Part shown: positions 1 through 5,713 of the stretch, in pieces | Position numbering within the stretch: position 1 is the stretch's first letter | Layout: the number at the start of each line of letters is the position of its first letter | Origin: Victivallales bacterium | GTDB taxonomy: Bacteria; Verrucomicrobiota; Lentisphaeria; Victivallales; JAADHT01 | NCBI GenBank assembly: GCA_016930955.1 | Contig: JAFGFR010000213.1 | Coordinates: forward strand, 1-12,197 | Length of the DNA: 12,197 nt | Reading direction: 5' to 3' | Position numbers and translations under genes: made by a program | Notes under the pieces: generated by a model | Told to the model about the DNA's origin: nothing | Database searches by the model: none | What the model saw: only the letters and a program-made list of their open reading frames with translations

Positions 1-1082
1 CCCTTCTCCGCAGGGTACGGCGGACGTGTACGCGGGGTGCCGCGATTGCCCTCGATGGACATCAGCAGCGCCGTCTCCTCGCCGCATACGAACGCACCCG
101 CACCCTCCATCACACGAAGCTCCAGGTCAAAACCGGCACCAAGGATGTTCTCACCAAGATAGCCGCGGCAGTAAAGCAGCTCCAAGGCCTGCTTGGCCCT
201 CAGCAGGGCAAGGGGATATTCCTGCCTGATGTAAAGCTCGCCCTCCGAGGCACCGACAGTGTAGGCGGCGATTATCATGCCCTCGATGATGCGGAAGGGG
301 AAGCTCTCGAGCAGCTTCCTGTCCATGAAGGCACCCGGGTCACCCTCGTCGCCGTTCATCACGACATACTTTGGGCTTTCCTTGGCATCCCGCACGACAG
401 CCCACTTTTTCCCCGTGGGGAACCCCGCCCCTCCCCTGCCACGAAGACCCGAAAGAATAAGGTCATCTATCGTCCTGCCTGGATCCGCAGCATCAAAAAC
501 ACGCCTCAAGGCATCGAACCCGCCGTGGCACTCGTACTCGTCCAGGTTCAAGGGGCTGATTTTGCCGTAGCTCTCCGTGGCGATATGCCTCTGCTTGCCC
601 AGGAATGCCTCCACCGGGCCGTCGGAATCCTTGGAGCCAATTTCAAAACTCCCCGTGGCCGCGCGGCTTGCCATTTTGGATGCGAGGCCACGCCGATGCG
701 GAAGTGGGCATACCTGACTAGTCTGTCCCGACCGCGGCGGCGTGGCATTCGCGCCAAAAGAGCTTGCCGCCCAAGGGGTTGGGGCGGAGGAACGGCATTC
801 CCCACGGCGAAATGACGGGCACAGACAGCTTAAGGTATGCACCAGCCATTTCGCCACACGGTCTGCCGCACCTGCGCTCCCAACGCGGTTCACGTTGAGT
901 TTTGAACTTGGCTCCTTGATGTCGCATGGAGTGATCTTCCTGATGCCGACGCCCGAAAGCATGGAGTCGAGCATAGCGTCAATCCTGCTCTCCATGCGAC
1001 GGACGATCGAGGGCGGCCTGAAGTGCGCAAGAATAAGACTTTTCGCCGTCTCCTCGTCAACTTTCGGGTACAGGGTGGATTT
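1..1082 (-). pseudogene. NuoF-like (HoxF/HydB-type) NADH-binding flavoprotein half of a NuoE-NuoF fusion; frameshifted, interrupted by a repeat element, cut by the window edge
   Basis: This is the 3' part of the fusion gene whose 5' part is at 1079-1813. In this frame the ferredoxin-like domain resumes as STLYPKVDEETAKSL, then a linker (GIRKITPCDIK), then after the inserted repeat GPVEAFLGKQRHIATESYGK and the NuoF core. The core shows the NADH/FMN-binding signature GRGGAGFPTGKKW (near base 400), NGDEGDPGAFMDR, and GAGAFVCGEETALL followed by GTPRTRPPYPAEK at the window edge. The family binds FMN and NAD(H) and passes electrons to FeS centres in hydrogenases, formate dehydrogenases or complex I. 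The FeS-ligand C-terminus lies outside the window. The frame is open from 1082 to 1, including through the 633-917 insertion. If the frameshift is real and not bypassed, translation could only restart at an internal ATG such as 993-995, without a complete 2Fe-2S domain. Family assignment is secure; functional status is not. Confidence 0.85.
633..917. repeat. Inverted-repeat (MITE-like) element inserted in frame in the NuoF coding region
   Basis: The left end GGAGCCAATTTCAAAACTC (633-651) is mirrored at 897-915; the right end read on the minus strand is GGAGCCAAGTTCAAAACTC, 17 of 19 identical. TCCTT occurs at 628-632 and again at 913-917, a plausible 5-bp target duplication, although its TCC overlaps the inverted repeat so the exact boundary is ambiguous. 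The distance between the two copies is 285 bp, 95 codons. Removing one unit rejoins the NuoF linker as DIKDSDGPVEAF. The minus-strand reading frame stays open throughout, so the element adds about 95 residues. It carries no transposase and must be non-autonomous. Its right arm resembles 7350-7403, and bases 706-746 resemble 8228-8268. Confidence 0.75.
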
Positions 1083-1813
1083 CCCCCCCGCTCGACAACC
1101 TCCACCAAAGGCGTCTGATGGCACATCCCGAAGCATGCCACCTCGCGCAGCCTTACCGGGAGCCGATATCTCTCGACCTGCCTCTCGATAGACTCCATCA
1201 CCCTCGCGCTGCCCCCGGCCACGCAGCAGGAGCCCAGAGCTATCCTTATCTCGCCGTCAAGCTCGCCCTCGGAAACAGCCCTGCCCTCGCCGCCAACGCC
1301 CGAACGCTTCTTCTGTTGAGTAAGGAAATCCTCGAGCATGTCCCCCACATTGCCCGGGTTGAGATGCCCGTAAGTGACATCGTCTATCTGCACCGCAGGC
1401 GCAAGGGTGCAGCAGCCTAAACATGCCACCTCGGTGACAGTGAAGACACGGCCGTCGTCGGTGTCGCCGCCTTCATCGACCTTCAGATGGCGCAGGATAG
1501 CCTCCTTCACCCGACCGGCACCCTTGACGTGACAGGCAGTGCCTATGCACACCTTGACAATGTGCCGCCCGGCGGGGGAAAGCCTGAAGGACGTGTAGAA
1601 TGAGGCCACCGAGCTGATCGCAGCAGGAGTGATCGCGGTGGTCTCGCAAACCCTTTCCATCGCCTCCCTGGGCAGATAGTTGTATTTCTTCTGGATGGCG
1701 GTGAGGATAGGTATGACATGGCGCGGCTGGCCACCGACTCGCGCGACAATCCTGTCCACCTCACCAAGATCAATCCCTTTCTTGGAAGCGGCTTGTTCCT
1801 CTGCCGGAGACAT
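890..1813 (-). CDS. NuoE-like [2Fe-2S] subunit fused to the thioredoxin-like ferredoxin domain of NuoF (5' half of the split fusion gene)
   Basis: The ATG at 1813 starts one base after the asnB stop, preceded by AAAGGCGG. Residues 1-165 are a NuoE/HndA-like domain with the 2Fe-2S cysteines C89 and C94 (CIGTAC) and C131 and C135 (CLGCC). Without a stop or a usable start in between, residues 185-244 run into a second thioredoxin-like 2Fe-2S domain (IALGSCCVAGGSARV, then CFGMC, C227/C231), which normally forms the N-terminus of HydB/HndC-type NuoF. The NuoE-NuoF order resembles the fused HoxF of NAD-reducing hydrogenases (known family architecture). At the seven-G run 1083-1089 the frame slips. 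Past it the zero frame reads arginine- and serine-rich sequence that looks non-native and stops at 890 inside the inserted repeat. Genuine homology therefore ends near base 1080. Likely role: electron transfer between NAD(H) and a hydrogenase or dehydrogenase partner encoded outside the window. Confidence 0.85.
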   Translation of the reverse strand: MSPAEEQAASKKGIDLGEVDRIVARVGGQPRHVIPILTAIQKKYNYLPREAMERVCETTAITPAAISSVASFYTSFRLSPAGRHIVKVCIGTACHVKGAGRVKEAILRHLKVDEGGDTDDGRVFTVTEVACLGCCTLAPAVQIDDVTYGHLNPGNVGDMLEDFLTQQKKRSGVGGEGRAVSEGELDGEIRIALGSCCVAGGSARVMESIERQVERYRLPVRLREVACFGMCHQTPLVEVVERGGNPPCTRKLTRRRRKVLFLRTSGRPRSSVAWRAGLTLCSTPCFRASASGRSLHATSRSQVQNST

Positions 1814-1814
1814 G

Positions 1815-3746
1815 TCAGACCGCCTTTCCGGATTTTTTCACAGCCGCCTCGTCAGAAAACACCAGCGATATCACCGACCACAATCTGGAGGAATGGTCCA
1901 TCCGGCCGGCCTGGTGCTCGCTCCACATCTGTTCAACACAGCGGCTGTCCAAATAACGCCCCCACACACCGGCACCGTCGAATATCCTCTCTCTGCACCA
2001 CTCACGAAGCCCCTCCCTCAGCCAGATGTCCAAAGGCATGGAAAAACCCTTCTTGGGTCCTTCAGACATGCCGCCGGGGAAGATTTTTGCCGCCATGTCC
2101 CTGAGGATTGCCTTGGTGCGCCCGCCGGAGAACTTGCTCGACACCGGGATTTTATTTGCGAATTCCGCAAGGCGGTGATCGAGGAAAGGCGCCCTGCACT
2201 CCAGCGACACCGCCATTGAAGCCATGTCAACCTTTGTCAGGATGTCGTCGGCGAGATAGAGCCTTTGGTCGGCCTCCATCCACTTCTCGACCGGCTCGTC
2301 CGATTCCGCCTCGTTGTAGTAGCGGCTGAACATCTCGATATCCTCAAGAGAAGAGTCATCGAGCGACTTTGCGAAATCCGCATTGAAGCAGCGCCCGCGC
2401 CAGTGCCGATGGAAAAGACCGCTTATGTTCTCACCCTTCGCCGGAAGCAGAGATGCCGCAAGGATCGAGTCCGCAACCTTCCCCCCTCCCCTCCTCCCGA
2501 AGCACACCGCCAGCAAGGCCAGAAGCCTTCTGGAGCAGAAGGGCAGCCTGCCGAAGAAGGCGTATCCGGAAAGGTTGAGGTAGCTTCTGTATCCGCCGAA
2601 AAGCTCATCGCCGCCGTCGCCGGCAAGGGCCACGGTCACGTGCTTCCTGGTCTCGCGGCTCACGTAGTATGTCATCACGGAGGAATGGTCGGCGAACGGC
2701 TGCCCGTAGTGCCTTGCGAGTTTCGCACTTATATCGACGAGGTCCGGCTCGACAGTGAAAGCATGGTGCTCGGTGCCGAGGTGCGCCGCGGTCTCGAGCG
2801 CCCCTTCAGACTCGTCACACCATGACCCGCCCGTGGATATGGTGAAGGTCTTCAAAGGCGAGCCGAGCTGCCGGCATGCCGAGGCACTTATCAGGGCCGA
2901 GTCTATCCCTCCCGAGAGGAAGGCGCCCAGAGGCACGTCCGACCTGAGCTGAAGCCTGACTGCGTCGTCGAGCAAACCAGACAGCGCGTCGGCATCAGCC
3001 AGTCCAATTTCACCGCGAACACAAGGCCGCCAGTAGCGCTTGACTTGAAACTTCCCGTCACGCCATCTTAGGCACTGCCCGGCACCCAGCGAGAATACCC
3101 CCTTGTAGGCCGTCCGGGGAGAAGGGATGTAGCCGTACCTGAAAAATTGGGCCATCGCAATCTCGTCTCGGTCGCCAAAGGGAAAACTCCCCGACTCGAA
3201 CAAGCCCTGCAGCTCCGAGGCAAAGAAGAACAGCCCAGAACTCTCAAAGAAATACAACGGCTTCTGCCCGAAACGGTCTCGCGCAAGAAACAAAACCCCC
3301 TCCCTCGTGTCATACAGCGCAAATGCGAACATCCCGACGAGATGCTCGAGCATCCCCTCCCCGTGCTCCTCCCAAAGATGCACAAGAACCTCAGTGTCAC
3401 CATTCTCCTTCAGACAATGCCCCGACGACTCAAGGGACCCGCGAAGCTCAAGGTAGTTGTATATCTCGCCGTTGAAGACCACCCACACAGTGCCGTCCTC
3501 GTTGGACAATGGCTGCGCGGACCCGGCGACATCTATGATGCTCAATCTGCGGTGCCCAAGGAAAACCTCGGCTGCAACCTCCGGGACAGCCTCGTAGGAC
3601 ACCCCCCTCACGCCCCCCTCCCCCCGCGACAGCGCGGCATAGCCCTGGCCGTCAGGCCCTCGGTGCGCCAACGACGCGACCATGCGTCCAAGCGCCCCAC
3701 CCGCCGATCGCATCCCCGCACCTGCCATACCCGCTATACCGCACAT
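1815..3746 (-). CDS. asnB: Asparagine synthetase (glutamine-hydrolysing)
   Basis: This 643-residue protein has the full class-II glutamine amidotransferase plus synthetase layout. Cys2 directly after the initiator Met (MCGIAG) is the glutaminase nucleophile; HRGPDG, GHRRLSIID and NGEIYNY belong to the same domain. The synthetase domain shows the ATP pyrophosphatase loop SGGIDS (278-283), GDGGDELFGGY (376-386) and the C-terminal DILTKVDMASM, CRAPFLDH and GPKKGFSMPL signatures. The reaction is aspartate + glutamine + ATP to asparagine. Family members of this length are also common in cell-surface polysaccharide and exosortase-type loci, where they may amidate sugars or precursors, so the real substrate is open. 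The start is supported by AGAGGAGC six bases upstream. A sigma70-like promoter lies at 3785-3813. The stop is one base before the NuoE-NuoF fusion start, implying cotranscription. Confidence 0.95.
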   Translation of the reverse strand: MCGIAGMAGAGMRSAGGALGRMVASLAHRGPDGQGYAALSRGEGGVRGVSYEAVPEVAAEVFLGHRRLSIIDVAGSAQPLSNEDGTVWVVFNGEIYNYLELRGSLESSGHCLKENGDTEVLVHLWEEHGEGMLEHLVGMFAFALYDTREGVLFLARDRFGQKPLYFFESSGLFFFASELQGLFESGSFPFGDRDEIAMAQFFRYGYIPSPRTAYKGVFSLGAGQCLRWRDGKFQVKRYWRPCVRGEIGLADADALSGLLDDAVRLQLRSDVPLGAFLSGGIDSALISASACRQLGSPLKTFTISTGGSWCDESEGALETAAHLGTEHHAFTVEPDLVDISAKLARHYGQPFADHSSVMTYYVSRETRKHVTVALAGDGGDELFGGYRSYLNLSGYAFFGRLPFCSRRLLALLAVCFGRRGGGKVADSILAASLLPAKGENISGLFHRHWRGRCFNADFAKSLDDSSLEDIEMFSRYYNEAESDEPVEKWMEADQRLYLADDILTKVDMASMAVSLECRAPFLDHRLAEFANKIPVSSKFSGGRTKAILRDMAAKIFPGGMSEGPKKGFSMPLDIWLREGLREWCRERIFDGAGVWGRYLDSRCVEQMWSEHQAGRMDHSSRLWSVISLVFSDEAAVKKSGKAV

Positions 3747-3784
3747 GAAAGCTCCTCTTAAACCAAGTGTCCGACCGCCTGCTT

Positions 3785-3813
3785 ACGATATTCCGCGCAC
3801 ACGCCTTTGTCAA
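3785..3813 (-). promoter_or_regulatory. Predicted sigma70-like promoter of asnB
   Basis: On the minus strand TTGACA (3813-3808) is separated by exactly 17 bases from TATCGT (3790-3785). That places transcription start near 3777 and leaves a leader of about 30 bases with the ribosome-binding site AGAGGAGC before the asnB ATG at 3746. It is divergent from the antitoxin promoter at 3839-3867, with 25 bases between the two -35 boxes. This is motif reading only. Confidence 0.55.
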
Positions 3814-3838
3814 CCGGAAGGATGATATTGAAAACGAC

Positions 3839-3867
3839 TTGACCAGCAACGCAATCCGGGCTATTTT
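3839..3867 (+). promoter_or_regulatory. Predicted promoter of the antitoxin-toxin operon (leaderless geometry)
   Basis: TTGACC (3839-3844), a 17-base spacer and TATTTT (3862-3867) precede the ATG at 3875 by seven bases, so the expected +1 falls on the A of ATG and no Shine-Dalgarno sequence fits between. The segment 3839-3881 is repeated at 4716-4758 with 38 of 43 bases identical. An alternative reading is that the stretch is coding, because it is open in the antitoxin frame back to a GTG at 3767. Confidence 0.55.
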
Positions 3868-3874
3868 AAATGCC

Positions 3875-4111
3875 ATGGACACAAAACTGACATTGAAAAT
3901 GGATGATATGCTAGTCGAGCAAGCAAAGACACAGGCTGCGCTTCGCGGCAAATCGGTCTCGAGGATGTTTGGTGAATTCGTTGCTTCCTTGAAGACCGGT
4001 GAATCCGAAAAAGCTCTCCCTCCCCTGACAAACTCGCTCTTGGGTGTCGTGGACGGGCGCCGCATATCAGAGTCCGACTACAAAAGGCATCTACGAAAGA
4101 AGTACTCGTGA
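3875..4111 (+). CDS. DUF6364-like (VapB-type) antitoxin
   Basis: This 78-residue protein begins MDTKLTLKMDDMLVEQAK and continues with ALRGKSVSRMFGEFVASL. That is the short beta-strand plus two-helix pattern of ribbon-helix-helix/DUF6364 antitoxins that sit upstream of PIN-domain toxins (established family pairing). The C-terminal part (LLGVVDGRRISESDYKRHL) would be the toxin-binding tail. The ATG at 3875 is preferred over the upstream in-frame GTG (3767), because family homology begins at this Met and the predicted promoter lies immediately upstream. The stop overlaps the toxin GTG start by four bases (GTGA), implying translational coupling. Such antitoxins usually repress their own promoter together with the toxin. 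Exact subfamily is uncertain; the antitoxin role rests on sequence pattern and neighbour. Confidence 0.8.
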   Translation: MDTKLTLKMDDMLVEQAKTQAALRGKSVSRMFGEFVASLKTGESEKALPPLTNSLLGVVDGRRISESDYKRHLRKKYS

Positions 4112-4529
4112 AAGTTCTGGTCGACACCAACGTTGTGCTTGATGTCCTTCTCAATCGTACTCCATTCGCCAAAGCGTCTGCGCAAGTTCTCGCTCTTGTC
4201 GAAGAATCTAAGATCGAGGGCTTTGTGCCACAACGGTAACAACCGTAGATTATCTGCTTGGCCAGGCACTCCCATCTGCAAAAGCACGCGATGCGCTTAA
4301 GCGCCTTCTTCTCATGTTCGAGATAGCCCCGGTAAACCGTCCAGTTCTCGAACAGGCTTTGCACAGCAAAATCACCGATTTCGAGGATGCTGTATTGGAA
4401 CAAGCGGCAAGATTAATGGCTGTAGACGTTATTGTGACAAGGAACATCAAGGACTTCTCCAAATCCACAGTCGCCGTCCTGGATCCGATAGAACTGATTT
4501 CCACCGTGAAAACAGCGTTTCATGCATGA
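4108..4529 (+). pseudogene. PIN-domain (VapC-like) ribonuclease toxin, frameshifted
   Basis: The GTG start overlaps the antitoxin stop. The N-terminus VKVLVDTNVVLDVLLNRTPF carries the first PIN acidic residues (D6, D12). After KIEGFVPQR the frame stops at 4237-4239. From 4227 the neighbouring frame continues the family sequence: ATTVTTVDYLLGQAL, then KITDFEDAVLEQAA and VIVTRNIKDFSKS, ending at 4529. VapC-type PIN proteins usually read GF-V-(S/A)-ATT here, so the lesion is best explained by loss of one base, or of four bases removing one residue as well. The remaining open frame after 4239 lacks the N-terminal catalytic aspartate. The antitoxin is intact, so toxin loss would leave an orphan antitoxin. 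A sequencing error cannot be excluded. Confidence 0.8.
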
Positions 4530-4538
4530 TTCAAACAA

Positions 4539-4632
4539 GGGAGCTTCCAGCTCGTCTGCCTCCCCGGCGCAGCCCAAGGCGGGGGGAGCTTCCAGCTCGC
4601 CTGATTTACGAGAGCAGGATGCTCACGCCACT
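4539..4632. repeat. REP-like palindromic unit with a duplicated first hairpin
   Basis: GGGAGCTTCCAGCTCG followed by YCTG occurs at 4539-4558 and again at 4584-4603. Each copy contains the hairpin GAGCT-TCC-AGCTC. The second copy is followed by a second hairpin GAGCA-GGA-TGCTC (4612-4624). The 66 bases 4567-4632 match 8123-8188 at 59 positions. The unit lies just after the toxin pseudogene stop. Two hairpins of fixed spacing in intergenic DNA is the usual REP/BIME layout. No tyrosine-type REP transposase is visible in the window. Confidence 0.75.
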
Positions 4633-4697
4633 TTGCAGAATCCTCCATGACCAAAAATAATTTCCCCCATGCCTATGGACATTTAAGTTTTTTAAGA

Positions 4698-4713
4698 GGC
4701 TTTTAAAAGAGCC
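4698..4713. other. Small hairpin upstream of the radical SAM promoter
   Basis: GGCTTTTAAAAGAGCC (4698-4713) can fold with a GGCT/AGCC base plus a G-T pair and A-T pairs. It lies directly before the -35 box at 4716 and after a T-rich stretch. It could be a weak terminator for the upstream operon or an operator. Support is structural only. Confidence 0.25.
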
Positions 4714-4715
4714 GT

Positions 4716-4744
4716 TTGACTGGCAATGCAATCCGAGCTATTTT
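4716..4744 (+). promoter_or_regulatory. Predicted promoter of the radical SAM operon, duplicate of the antitoxin promoter
   Basis: TTGACT (4716-4721), 17 bases, TATTTT (4739-4744), then seven bases to the ATG at 4752. This is the same geometry and nearly the same sequence as 3839-3877. The predicted +1 is the A of the start codon, so the transcript would be leaderless. Confidence 0.55.
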
Positions 4745-4751
4745 AAACGCC

Positions 4752-5702
4752 ATGGACAAACAAAAATCAAACGTATTTGAGATCGGCTCCAAAAGAATAA
4801 AATACCTTGCCTACGCTTTGGGATATCTGGTTGACACAAAAATATTCAGAAAAGAAATCCCTTTTATCGGGGGATTGGTGATAAATGAGAAATGTAATCT
4901 TAATTGCACTCAATGCAGTGTGAAGAATAGAAAGAACGTTCCAGACCTGTCCTATAGTGAAGCCGAAGAGGGACTACGTACTTTTTTCGACATGGGAATT
5001 AGGAATGTCTTTATCGAGGGTGGAGAACCGTTTTTGTGGAAAGACAAAAAGAAAAAGCTTGAGGACATAGTGACTCTGGCACGCGAAATAGGGTTCCAGC
5101 TTGTAAGTGTTTACACTAACGGCACATTCCCGATAAGGATTTCTACTGATTCTGTATTCGTTAGTATCGACGGGTTGAAAAACACCAACAACTCGTTACG
5201 TGGGAATGGCAAAAACATCTATGATGTGGCAATGGATAACATCAAATCCTCAGACCATGAAAATATTATAATCAACTTCACCATCAATCAAAAGAATAAA
5301 AATGAGATAGAGGAATTTTGCCAAGAGACAAAAAAAACAAAACAGATCAGAGGTGTCTTTTTCTATTTCCACACTCCTTACCATGGGGTAGACGACCTCT
5401 TTATTGACCTTGATGAAAAGAGGGAAATTATCAAAGGGATTCTCTCCTTGAAGGAAAAAGGCTATCGAATACTCAACTCCACTGCTTGTTTAAAAGGGGT
5501 GTCCAGAGACGATTGGAAAAGGCCCTCAAAGCTTTGTTATGTGTATGCCAATAAGAAACTATACCAATGCTGCAGAGCCATCGGGAATTACGTGGCCTGT
5601 AAAAATTGTGGATATCTTGGCTATCCCGAAATTATTCATATTTTGAAGTTAAGGCCTTCTGCAATTTGGTCTGCTTTTCATTATCTTCCAAGGATTTTTT
5701 AA
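4752..5702 (+). CDS. Radical SAM protein with a C-terminal cysteine cluster
   Basis: This 316-residue protein has the radical SAM 4Fe-4S motif CNLNCTQC (C48, C52, C55) and the SAM-binding GGEP (90-93), followed by a beta strand ending in YTNG. The C-terminal 70 residues hold six cysteines (C246, C262, C273, C274, C283, C286), a spacing that suggests an auxiliary FeS cluster of SPASM/twitch type. Such enzymes modify peptides, cofactors or lipids; the substrate cannot be read from the sequence. A TTG at 4716 would also open the frame but is the T of the predicted -35 box, so the ATG at 4752 is preferred. The gene is clearly AT-rich (roughly 40% GC by eye) compared with all its neighbours, and rich in Lys, Asn and Ile codons, which suggests recent transfer. 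It ends 11 bases before the next radical SAM gene, so the two are probably cotranscribed. Confidence 0.85.
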   Translation: MDKQKSNVFEIGSKRIKYLAYALGYLVDTKIFRKEIPFIGGLVINEKCNLNCTQCSVKNRKNVPDLSYSEAEEGLRTFFDMGIRNVFIEGGEPFLWKDKKKKLEDIVTLAREIGFQLVSVYTNGTFPIRISTDSVFVSIDGLKNTNNSLRGNGKNIYDVAMDNIKSSDHENIIINFTINQKNKNEIEEFCQETKKTKQIRGVFFYFHTPYHGVDDLFIDLDEKREIIKGILSLKEKGYRILNSTACLKGVSRDDWKRPSKLCYVYANKKLYQCCRAIGNYVACKNCGYLGYPEIIHILKLRPSAIWSAFHYLPRIF

Positions 5703-5713
5703 GGGGGGGGAAC

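Noticed and set aside
742..1191. Long plus-strand open frame over the NuoE-NuoF region
   Set aside because: It is the shadow of the minus-strand gene and the repeat; it shows no family motif and has no ribosome-binding site.
1680..2219. Plus-strand open frame of 179 codons overlapping asnB
   Set aside because: The minus strand carries unmistakable asparagine synthetase motifs across the same bases; the plus frame is a product of GC-rich codon use.
4530..4760. Integron-type attC or CRISPR array in the repeat-rich region
   Set aside because: No RYYYAAC/GTTRRRY pair brackets the genes, no integrase is present, and the repeats are palindromic pairs without regular spacers.
5703..5710. Run of eight G residues before the HemW-like start as a phase-variation tract
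   Set aside because: It lies between genes as part of a ribosome-binding site, so length changes would not shift a reading frame; an effect on translation rate is possible but unsupported.
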